From Burkholderiaceae bacterium (lineage in GTDB: Bacteria; Pseudomonadota; Gammaproteobacteria; Burkholderiales; Burkholderiaceae), in NCBI GenBank assembly GCA_947459465.1, contig CANHDS010000025.1, forward strand, positions 1 to 7,010: a DNA stretch of 7,010 nucleotides, given 5' to 3'. The translations under genes and the position numbers were made by a program. Under the pieces are notes generated by a model that saw only the letters and a program-made list of their open reading frames with translations, did not search any database and was not told the DNA's origin. Below, in pieces: positions 1 through 5,549 of this stretch (positions are counted from its first letter, which is position 1; each line of letters opens with the position of its first letter).

Positions 1-1328
1 TGAAGAAAGCAAAAGAAGAAAATGCCGATATTGTTGGGCTTTCTGGATTAATTACGCCTTCATTAGAAGAGATGACCTATGTTGCTCAAGAGATGCAGCG
101 GGATGCATACTTTAGGGAAAGAAAAACCCCATTATTAATTGGAGGTGCAACAACCTCTCGGGTTCATACGGCCGTTAAGATCGCTCCGCATTATGAAGGC
201 CCAGTGGTTTACGTACCGGATGCATCGCGCTCCGTTTCAGTTGCATCGAGTTTGCTCTCCGATGAGGGTGCAAAAAAGTTTGTGCACGATTTATTAGCCG
301 ATTATGAGCGTATTCGTCAGCAGCATGCGAATCGAAAAAGTACCCCATTAATTAGTCTTGAGGCAGCGCGCGCAAATCGAGAGCAAATTGATTGGAAGAA
401 TAGTCAACCCAGTAAGCCAAAATTTATTGGTCGGCGGGTATTTAAAAACTATTCTTTAGCCGAGATTGCAAAGTTCATTGACTGGACTCCATTTTTTCAG
501 ACCTGGGATCTCGCCGGTAAATTCCCCGCTATATTGAATGATGAGGTTGTTGGGCTTGAGGCTCGTCGCGTCTATCAGGATGCACAAGCCATGTTAGAAA
601 AACTCATCAAAGGCCAATGGCTCCAGGCCGATGCCATTATTGGCCTCTTTCCTGCCAATAGCGATGGGGATGACATTTTGTTCTATGCTGACGAAGAGCG
701 CTCGCAACCGTTCCTTGTATGGCATAACCTAAGACAGCAAGCCGAGCGCCCCATCGTTGATGGGGTGATGCGCCCTAATCGCTGTTTAGCAGACTATGTT
801 GCCAGCAAAACTAGCGGTGTACGTGACTATGCGGGTTGCTTTGCTGTGACTACGGGTCATGGGGTTGAAGAAAAAGTGGCTCAGTTTATGGCTAAGCATG
901 ATGACTATAGCGCCATCATGCTCAAAGCCTTAGCCGATCGTTTAGCCGAGGCATTTGCTGAGCTCATGCATTGGCGGGTGCGAACCGATCTTTGGGGATA
1001 TGTAGCCAATGAGCAATTAACCCCAGAGGAATTAATTGATGAAAAGTACCAAGGTATTCGCCCAGCTCCTGGTTATCCAGCCTGCCCCCAGCATGATGTC
1101 AAGCAAGCAATGTTTGCTGCCCTAAAGGCTGATGAAATTGGTATGAGCCTCACAGAGTCATTTGCCATGAATCCCGCATCAAGTGTGAGCGGTTTTTATC
1201 TGGCCCATTCGAATGCCCAATACTTTAATGTGGGAAAGATCGGCGTTGACCAAGTAGAGGATCTGGCCAAGCGCAGCAACCAATCGCTTGATCACATCAA
1301 GCGTTCATTAATAAGTTCCTTGGATTAG
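1..1328 (+). CDS. metH: Cobalamin-dependent methionine synthase, C-terminal part (5' end outside window)
   Basis: MetH transfers a methyl group from methyltetrahydrofolate to homocysteine through protein-bound cobalamin, in the cytoplasm. The reading frame is open from base 3 (441 residues visible) and the start lies upstream of the window. Fragment residues 1 to about 100 are the end of the B12-binding domain: the GLSGLITPS segment has S14 and T18, which match cobalamin contacts S804 and T808 of E. coli MetH as I recall them, followed by LLIGGATTS and the NASR-like DASR segment with A74. The His ligand motif (DxHxxG) must lie just upstream, out of view. From about residue 140 comes the reactivation domain (Met_synt_B12), with D160 in FIDWTPFF, R353 in RPAPGYPACP and Y407, matching SAM contacts D946, R1134 and Y1189 of E. 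coli. The gene is intact to its TAG stop. In several Burkholderiaceae the homocysteine-binding module is a separate gene; this window cannot show which form is present. The 3' end faces the DUF1840 gene across 4 bp. Confidence 0.97.
   Translation, partial: KKAKEENADIVGLSGLITPSLEEMTYVAQEMQRDAYFRERKTPLLIGGATTSRVHTAVKIAPHYEGPVVYVPDASRSVSVASSLLSDEGAKKFVHDLLADYERIRQQHANRKSTPLISLEAARANREQIDWKNSQPSKPKFIGRRVFKNYSLAEIAKFIDWTPFFQTWDLAGKFPAILNDEVVGLEARRVYQDAQAMLEKLIKGQWLQADAIIGLFPANSDGDDILFYADEERSQPFLVWHNLRQQAERPIVDGVMRPNRCLADYVASKTSGVRDYAGCFAVTTGHGVEEKVAQFMAKHDDYSAIMLKALADRLAEAFAELMHWRVRTDLWGYVANEQLTPEELIDEKYQGIRPAPGYPACPQHDVKQAMFAALKADEIGMSLTESFAMNPASSVSGFYLAHSNAQYFNVGKIGVDQVEDLAKRSNQSLDHIKRSLISSLD
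1285..1303. other. 8-bp hairpin at the convergent metH/DUF1840 end
   Basis: CGCTTGAT (1285-1292) and ATCAAGCG (1296-1303) form a perfect 8-bp inverted repeat around a 3-base loop, within the last metH codons. It lies 22 bases before the metH stop and about 30 bases past the DUF1840 stop on the other strand. Neither side is followed by a real T-tract (TTCATTAATAAG on the + strand), so it is at best a poor terminator or 3'-end stabiliser for the two convergent transcripts. It is the only stem I found close to this junction with more than 6 bp. Confidence 0.3.
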
Positions 1329-1332
1329 TCAT

Positions 1333-1644
1333 TCAGACACCCCAGACCACTGGTTCCTGGTCTTGTAGTGCTTTACGCAGCAGCTCAAGAAATGGATACG
1401 CCCTTCGTCCCAGAGGATCCGGATTTGGTGATTCATCTGGGTGGTCGGTAGTGCTTAAACGGGATGCATCGTTTGGTTCAGCATCAATGACTGCTTGCAG
1501 TCGGTCAATATATCCTGGAATTTGTTCTGGAAGAAAAATACCCTGATTTTCAAATGGGCGCCCTATCGCATGAAATATTCGATGCGTTAAATCATCAAGC
1601 ATGATGACGGGAGCTGCATTTTTGGTCTGAAATTGATGAATCAT
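1333..1644 (-). CDS. DUF1840 family small protein, function unknown
   Basis: This is a 103-residue hypothetical protein that I recognise as DUF1840, a small family common in Betaproteobacteria. The features I associate with the family are the start MIHQF-K-AAPVIML, a central segment with acidic and Pro-containing residues (FLPEQIPGYIDRL), a variable low-complexity linker around residues 58-78, and the conserved end RRAYPFLELLRKA followed by a terminal VVWGV. There is no signal peptide, membrane helix or cysteine, so it is probably a soluble cytoplasmic protein. No biochemical role is known to me. It is divergent from argS across a 37-bp spacer and convergent with metH, with only 4 bp between stop codons. 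No clear Shine-Dalgarno sequence precedes the ATG. The start is chosen because the N-terminal motif begins there. It is not obviously linked in function to either neighbour. Confidence 0.85.
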   Translation of the reverse strand: MIHQFQTKNAAPVIMLDDLTHRIFHAIGRPFENQGIFLPEQIPGYIDRLQAVIDAEPNDASRLSTTDHPDESPNPDPLGRRAYPFLELLRKALQDQEPVVWGV

Positions 1645-1660
1645 GGGCTTAGCATACCAT
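1633..1660 (+). promoter_or_regulatory. Weak candidate sigma-70 promoter for argS
   Basis: TTGATG (1633-1638, 4 of 6 matches to TTGACA) and TACCAT (1655-1660, 4 of 6 matches to TATAAT) are 16 bp apart. This would start transcription near 1667, giving a leader of about 15 bases before the argS ATG. The -35 element lies inside the first codons of the divergent DUF1840 gene. Such matches are common by chance; the main support is position, since a promoter for argS has to sit in or next to this 37-bp divergent spacer. Confidence 0.2.
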
Positions 1661-1681
1661 CACTGATAAACTTTCACTTCT

Positions 1682-3427
1682 ATGTTGTCTATCCAAAAAA
1701 CTCAACTGACGCAATGTATCACCAACGCGCTAAATGCTCTAGCGCAAGAGCGTGGACTCTCGGCCGGTGAGTTTCCAATTCCACATTTAGAGCGACCAAA
1801 AGTTGCTGATCACGGCGATGTTGCATGTAATATTGCATTACAAATAGCGAAGGCTTGGAAATCAAATCCGCGCGAGTTAGCGCAAGCGATTCTTAATCAA
1901 TTAAATCAGTTGACTGAGTACAGTCAACTGATTACCAGCGCTGAAATTGCTGGGCCGGGGTTCATTAATTTTCGCTTAAGTCTTGTCGCAAAATCTGCAG
2001 TAGTCGAGCGAATTTTGCATGAAGGATCGAGTTTTGGGCGTCGGGATACGATCGACGCACCTGATCCAAGTCTGCCAAAACGCGCCATGATTGAATTTGT
2101 ATCTGCTAATCCTACGGGACCTTTACATGTTGGACATGGGCGCCAAGCGGCTCTTGGCGATGCATTAGCTAATCTTTTAGATAGTCAAGATATCGATGTT
2201 CATCGGGAGTTTTATTACAACGATGCTGGTGTGCAGATTCATAATCTTGCGCTATCGGTTCAGGCACGCTTACAAGGTTTAACTCCAAAAAGTCCCAATT
2301 GGCCTAAGGAAGCCTATAACGGCGAATACATTGCTGAGATTGCCGAGTCTCACCAAAGTGCTGGCCATGACCCGTCTAACCTTGAGCAAATTCGCCAATA
2401 TTCAGTAGCCTATTTGCGTAAAGAACAAGACCTTGATCTGAAAATGTTTGGTGTGAAATTTGATCAGTTCTATTTAGAGTCTTCCTTGTACACCGATGGA
2501 AGCGTTGAGCAAATTATTGGTGATCTTCGGGCAGTTGATAAAACTTATGAGGCAGATGGTGCTTTATGGCTAAAGACCACTGTGGATGGTGATGATAAAG
2601 ATCGTGTGATGCGCAAGTCCGATGGCACATATACCTATTTTGTTCCAGATGTTGCTTATCACATTAATAAATGGAGTCGTGGTTTCGAAAAAGTGATTAA
2701 TGTTCAAGGTAGTGATCATCACGGCACGATTGCTCGAGTTCGTTCCGGAATTCAGGGGGTTGCTCAAAAGCGAGATTGGCCTATTCCAACCACCTATCCT
2801 GATTATGTGTTGCATAAGATGGTGACTGTCATGCGGGATGGTGAAGAGGTCAAGCTCTCCAAGCGCGCTGGTTCGTATGTCACATTGCGTGATTTAATTG
2901 AATGGTCGGGAGGAATTCATCCGCAAATGAGCGAAGCTGAACGTCACTTAGCATTACAACGTGGGCGTGATGCGGTCCGCTTTTTCTTAATCTCTCGTAA
3001 AGCAGACACTGAATTTGTTTTTGATGTGAATCTCGCTTTACAACAAAATGATGAGAACCCAGTCTTTTATGTGCAATATGCTCATGCACGTATTTGTTCT
3101 ATTCTCCAACAATGGGGTGGAGAGTTCAGCGTTTTAGAGCATGCAAATCTAAAGTTGCTTGATAGTAAGGCAGCCGATCACCTATTACGGCGATTATCTG
3201 AGTATCCAGAGATATTGGCCAATGCCGCGCACGATTTGGCTCCTCATGCCGTCGCGTTCTATCTGCGTGAACTCGCTGGGGATTTTCATGCCTTCTACAA
3301 CGCCGACCGTGTCTTAGTCGATGATGAGCAACTTAAATTAGCACGCTTGGCTTTACTATCCGCCACACGGCAAGTTTTAGAAAATGGCCTAAAAATATTA
3401 GGGGTTAGTGCCCCGCAAAAGATGTAA
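1682..3427 (+). CDS. argS: Arginyl-tRNA synthetase (class I)
   Basis: ArgRS charges tRNA-Arg with arginine using ATP, in the cytoplasm. The 581-residue product has the usual full length. The N-terminal tRNA D-loop recognition domain (about residues 5-100) ends with [11 protein letters not shown]. The Rossmann catalytic domain carries the HIGH-type motif HVGH at 149-152 inside [14 protein letters not shown], and the KMSKS-like KLSKR at 391-395 after [10 protein letters not shown]. The C-terminal helical anticodon-binding (DALR) domain begins near [12 protein letters not shown] and runs to the typical end LGVSAPQKM. The ATG at 1682 is chosen because MLSIQK fits the family start, although the preceding bases are pyrimidine-rich with no Shine-Dalgarno sequence. 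A perfect 13-bp hairpin lies in codons 75-84, in a segment of variable length in the family. It is followed 47 bp later by the SPOR gene, probably co-transcribed. Confidence 0.98.
   Translation: MLSIQKTQLTQCITNALNALAQERGLSAGEFPIPHLERPKVADHGDVACNIALQIAKAWKSNPRELAQAILNQLNQLTEYSQLITSAEIAGPGFINFRLSLVAKSAVVERILHEGSSFGRRDTIDAPDPSLPKRAMIEFVSANPTGPLHVGHGRQAALGDALANLLDSQDIDVHREFYYNDAGVQIHNLALSVQARLQGLTPKSPNWPKEAYNGEYIAEIAESHQSAGHDPSNLEQIRQYSVAYLRKEQDLDLKMFGVKFDQFYLESSLYTDGSVEQIIGDLRAVDKTYEADGALWLKTTVDGDDKDRVMRKSDGTYTYFVPDVAYHINKWSRGFEKVINVQGSDHHGTIARVRSGIQGVAQKRDWPIPTTYPDYVLHKMVTVMRDGEEVKLSKRAGSYVTLRDLIEWSGGIHPQMSEAERHLALQRGRDAVRFFLISRKADTEFVFDVNLALQQNDENPVFYVQYAHARICSILQQWGGEFSVLEHANLKLLDSKAADHLLRRLSEYPEILANAAHDLAPHAVAFYLRELAGDFHAFYNADRVLVDDEQLKLARLALLSATRQVLENGLKILGVSAPQKM
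1904..1933. repeat. Perfect 13-bp inverted repeat with 4-base loop inside argS
   Basis: Bases 1904-1916 (AATCAGTTGACTG) are exactly complementary to 1921-1933 (CAGTCAACTGATT) around the loop AGTA. Pairing stops at A1903/A1934. The repeat is read in frame by argS as [10 protein letters not shown], between the NPRELAQ helix and the conserved [11 protein letters not shown] strand. Under a uniform base model a perfect 13-bp stem with this fixed loop is expected about 7010/4^13, or roughly 1 in 10,000, for a window this size. There is no T-tract on either side, so it does not look like a terminator. Its role is unknown; it could be a folded mRNA element or a small palindromic insertion kept in frame. 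Confidence 0.9.
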
Positions 3428-3437
3428 TTACAGCTGC

Positions 3438-3457
3438 TTGCTCGTATTTTTGAGCAA
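3438..3457. other. Hairpin in the argS-SPOR spacer
   Basis: TTGCTC (3438-3443) and GAGCAA (3452-3457) form a perfect 6-bp stem around the 8-base loop GTATTTTT; a G-U closing pair could extend it. It begins 10 bases after the argS stop codon and ends 17 bases before the SPOR start codon. The T-run lies in the loop and the sequence after the stem is CGGTTAAG, so it is not a standard intrinsic terminator. It may act as a processing or 3'-stabilising element between argS and the downstream pair, or it may be incidental. Confidence 0.4.
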
Positions 3458-3474
3458 CGGTTAAGATAGAGGCC

Positions 3475-4107
3475 ATGGCTGACATTAAATCATCTGACAT
3501 ACTAGAAAAGCGATCTGCAACCCAACTACTGGGCTCATCCGAGTCCGGTGGAATGATCATGGGTGTTTTGATTGGTGTTTTTGTTGGGGTGGGTCTAGCG
3601 CTGATTGTGGCTTGGTATTTGATGAAATCACAGCCACAAGAAAAGCCGGGTGTTCGGGCTCCAAGTGCCCCTGCTTTCATGAAACCCCTACCACCAAAAT
3701 CAGATAATGAGACCGAGGAAGAAACTGCAGTCGCCCCCCCTCAGCTCGATTTGAATAAGTCATTACAAACTAAGGTTCCCGGTATTGGCGGAGCTGACCC
3801 GACACGCGATCCGATTGCTGATATTGCGGCAGGCAAAACCCCTGATACAAAGCCTGAGCCAAAAGCCGATACCTTATTTTTCGTTCAGACCGGCGTATTT
3901 AGTCAACGCACTGATGCTGATGCACAAAAAGCAAATTTAGCCATGCAAGGGATTCAGGCGCAGTTGAGTGAGAGCGCAGTTGATGGTAATTTAGTTTGGC
4001 GTGTTCGGATTGGACCGTTTGGTAGCATCGAAGACACAACGTCCGTCCGAAGTAAATTAACAATTCTTGGAATTAAACCAACCGTTATTCGCGTGAATCG
4101 ATCATGA
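3475..4107 (+). CDS. SPOR-domain bitopic inner-membrane protein (FtsN-like architecture)
   Basis: SPOR domains bind denuded septal peptidoglycan, so this 210-residue protein probably acts at the division site from the inner membrane. It has a short cytoplasmic N-terminus (1-26), one membrane helix (about 27-50), a Pro/Glu/Lys-rich flexible linker in the periplasm (about 51-131, with PLPPKSDNETEEE and KTPDTKPEPK), and a C-terminal SPOR domain (about 132-208). The domain shows both half-motifs: FFVQTGVFSQRTDADAQKANL and then VWRVRIGPFGSIEDTTSVRSKL. The layout matches FtsN, but I give no symbol because other SPOR proteins (such as DedD) share it. The membrane helix carries glycines at 26, 30, 34 and 38, every fourth residue. 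The protein has no cysteine. AGAGG lies only 2 bases before the ATG, a short spacing. The stop overlaps the dsbA start in ATGA, suggesting translational coupling. Confidence 0.9.
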   Translation: MADIKSSDILEKRSATQLLGSSESGGMIMGVLIGVFVGVGLALIVAWYLMKSQPQEKPGVRAPSAPAFMKPLPPKSDNETEEETAVAPPQLDLNKSLQTKVPGIGGADPTRDPIADIAAGKTPDTKPEPKADTLFFVQTGVFSQRTDADAQKANLAMQGIQAQLSESAVDGNLVWRVRIGPFGSIEDTTSVRSKLTILGIKPTVIRVNRS

Positions 4108-4751
4108 AATCCCTATTTAAAAGCTTTGTTTTGATCCTGACTCTGTTTGGTCTTCAATCATTCGCATTCGCCCAAGCCCCCATTAAAGTTGAAGAGGGCT
4201 TTGATTATCGCGTTTTACCTATTACTCAGCCCATCGATGTAAAAGGTAAGGTCGAGGTTATTGAGTTCTTTTGGTATGGTTGCCCACATTGCTTTGAATT
4301 TGAACCTGATCTAAAAGCTTGGTTAAAGCGCCAAAATAAAGACGTGGTATTTAAAAAGGTGCCGATCGCCTTCCGTGATGAGCTAATGCCCCACAGCTTA
4401 TTATTTTATGCCCTGGAGTCATTGGGAAAGGGCGAGGCACTTAACGACAAAGTGATGTTTGCGATGCATCGTGAGAATAAGCGGCTTCTTAATGAAAATG
4501 ACATTGCAGACTGGGTGGCAGCACAGGGAGTAGATCGCAATGCATTCTTAGCGGCCTATCGTTCTTTTGCCGTTCTTTCAAAAGCACGTGCTGCGAATCA
4601 GTTAGGTAATTCTTATCGAATCGACGGCGTTCCCACGGTTGCAATCCAGGGAAAATACATCACATCGCCGTCAATTGCAGGCTCGCGTGCCAAGTCGATT
4701 CAAGTGATGGACTTTTTGGTAAACAAGGTCCGTAAAGACGGTTACAAATAA
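4104..4751 (+). CDS. dsbA: Periplasmic thiol:disulfide oxidoreductase DsbA
   Basis: DsbA donates disulfide bonds to secreted proteins in the periplasm and is reoxidised by DsbB. The 215-residue precursor has a Sec signal peptide: K2 and K6, a hydrophobic core FVLILTLFGLQSF, and a likely signal peptidase I cut after AFA at residue 23. The mature part begins with the family's short strand (EGFDYRVL) and a thioredoxin fold with EFFWYGCPHC; the active cysteines are C60 and C63 with CPHC as in E. coli DsbA. They are the only cysteines in the protein. The cis-proline loop is GVPTVA with P177. The helical insertion domain lies between about residues 80 and 160. The start ATG overlaps the SPOR gene stop by 4 bp and has no clear Shine-Dalgarno sequence, so expression probably depends on coupling. 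The 3' end meets the SDR gene with 2 bp between stop codons. Confidence 0.96.
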   Translation: MKSLFKSFVLILTLFGLQSFAFAQAPIKVEEGFDYRVLPITQPIDVKGKVEVIEFFWYGCPHCFEFEPDLKAWLKRQNKDVVFKKVPIAFRDELMPHSLLFYALESLGKGEALNDKVMFAMHRENKRLLNENDIADWVAAQGVDRNAFLAAYRSFAVLSKARAANQLGNSYRIDGVPTVAIQGKYITSPSIAGSRAKSIQVMDFLVNKVRKDGYK

Positions 4752-4753
4752 AT

Positions 4754-5530
4754 TTAGATCTTCACAAACTTACGCAATATCCAAAAGTAGATCGGATAGG
4801 GCAAAAGACGTAAGAACTTTAAAAAGCCTGAAAAGCGCTTTGGGAAATGAATATCAAATTCTCCGCGCGCAATGCCATCTAAAATTTCATTGGCAGCGGT
4901 CTTTGCAGAGATGAGTGCTGGCATTTCAAAGTCATTTTGAGCGGTTGCTTCCGTCTCGACAAAACCGGGAGAAATCATATGAACCCCGATACCTTTTGGC
5001 TGCAGGTCATAAAATAAAGTTTCACAAAAATTAATCATTGCTGCTTTAGTAGGCCCATAGGCCAGCGCTTTGGGTAAACCACTATAGCCCGCAACACTAC
5101 CAACAATTGCAATATGCCCGCTACTGCGGGCAAGCATTGCTGGCAACACGGTAGCAACTGCGCGCATAGGCCCTAAGATGTTGGAGTCCACCGTTTTTTG
5201 AGCATCAGCCATACTGAAGGTATCTGCTCGCATCGGGATATAAATACCTGAGACAAAGAGGAGTAAATCAATACCACCCCACTCTTTTTCAATTCTTTGG
5301 TAAGCATCTTGAATATCAGCCTCACGCATAACGTCGACAGGCAAGATTAAATGATCTTTTTTTGGATATTCTTGTACGATCGCTTCCAATCGTTGAACTC
5401 GCCGGCTTGATAATGCAACTCGCGCACCTTTTTGAAAAAGAGACTTGACGCAAGCCTCACCAATGCCGCTTGATGCCCCAATCACCCATACACGGCATTG
5501 CTGATAGTTAGAAATCGTTGGTTGTTTCAT
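4754..5530 (-). CDS. Short-chain dehydrogenase/reductase (SDR), probably lipid-related
   Basis: This is a 258-residue classical SDR oxidoreductase using NAD(P)(H); the substrate is unknown. The nucleotide-binding motif GASSGIG is at 18-24, and SSRR at 41-44 after the second beta strand suggests NADPH preference (inferred). The acidic adenine-pocket residue is D66 (PVDV). The catalytic set is N117, S145, Y158 and K162, in SNIL, GSVAGYSG and YGPTK; PG at 188-189 follows. The usual NNAG segment is replaced by FVSG (92-95). The C-terminus (about 230-258) is rich in aromatic, Leu, Lys and Arg residues (FPKRFSGFLKFLRLLPYPIY) and may associate with membranes. It is the third gene of the DUF1365/Cfa-like operon, 8 bp after the methyltransferase stop. 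That context suggests action on a modified acyl chain or related lipid, but this is inference. The Shine-Dalgarno-like UAGG overlaps the upstream stop codon. Confidence 0.93.
   Translation of the reverse strand: MKQPTISNYQQCRVWVIGASSGIGEACVKSLFQKGARVALSSRRVQRLEAIVQEYPKKDHLILPVDVMREADIQDAYQRIEKEWGGIDLLLFVSGIYIPMRADTFSMADAQKTVDSNILGPMRAVATVLPAMLARSSGHIAIVGSVAGYSGLPKALAYGPTKAAMINFCETLFYDLQPKGIGVHMISPGFVETEATAQNDFEMPALISAKTAANEILDGIARGEFDIHFPKRFSGFLKFLRLLPYPIYFWILRKFVKI
5109..5140. other. Imperfect GC-rich hairpin inside the SDR gene
   Basis: TGCCCGC (5115-5121) and GCGGGCA (5126-5132) pair perfectly around the loop TACT. Outer arms GCAAT (5109-5113) and ATTGC (5136-5140) add 5 bp across a 1 by 3 internal loop. 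It lies just 5' of the SDR active-site Ser codon in the minus-strand mRNA (residues around ARSSGHIAIV). It may simply reflect codon choice; no T-tract follows on either strand. Confidence 0.35.
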
Positions 5531-5535
5531 CGATT

Positions 5536-5549
5536 AACCTATTTAGGTT
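5536..5549 (-). promoter_or_regulatory. Small hairpin covering the SDR ribosome binding site and the cfa stop codon
   Basis: On the minus strand AACCU-AAAU-AGGUU can form a 5-bp stem with a 4-base loop. The UAG stop of the Cfa-like gene (5541-5539) spans the loop/3'-arm boundary, and the same UAGG is the best Shine-Dalgarno candidate for the SDR gene, about 8 bases before its ATG. A ribosome finishing the upstream gene would melt the stem, which fits translational coupling. The stem is short and A/U-rich, so its stability is modest. Confidence 0.35.

Noticed and set aside
611..646. AGGCCAATGGC paired with GCC(ATT)ATTGGCCT in metH
   Set aside because: An 11-pair stem with a 3-base bulge, in codons for a conserved part of the activation domain; no conserved role is visible and imperfect stems like this are common.
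747..767. CCCCATC-GTT-GATGGGG hairpin in metH
   Set aside because: A 7-bp perfect stem in coding sequence (RPIVDGV), with no T-tract and no gene boundary nearby.
1344..1363. AGACCA/TGGTCT inverted repeat at the DUF1840 3' end as a terminator
   Set aside because: It has a 6-bp stem with an 8-base loop, no T-tract on either strand, and lies inside the last DUF1840 codons.
2570..3089. Two minus-strand open frames (2570-2815 and 2880-3089) inside argS
   Set aside because: They are antisense to the conserved argS catalytic region, have no recognisable domain and are explained by argS codon use.
3405..3680. Minus-strand open frame across the argS end and SPOR gene start
   Set aside because: It overlaps the argS end, the spacer and the SPOR membrane helix codons; the product has no family signature and there is no ribosome site.
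4730..4741. CCGT-AAAG-ACGG stem before the dsbA stop as a terminator
   Set aside because: Only 4 bp, followed by TTACAAATAAATTT rather than a T-tract.
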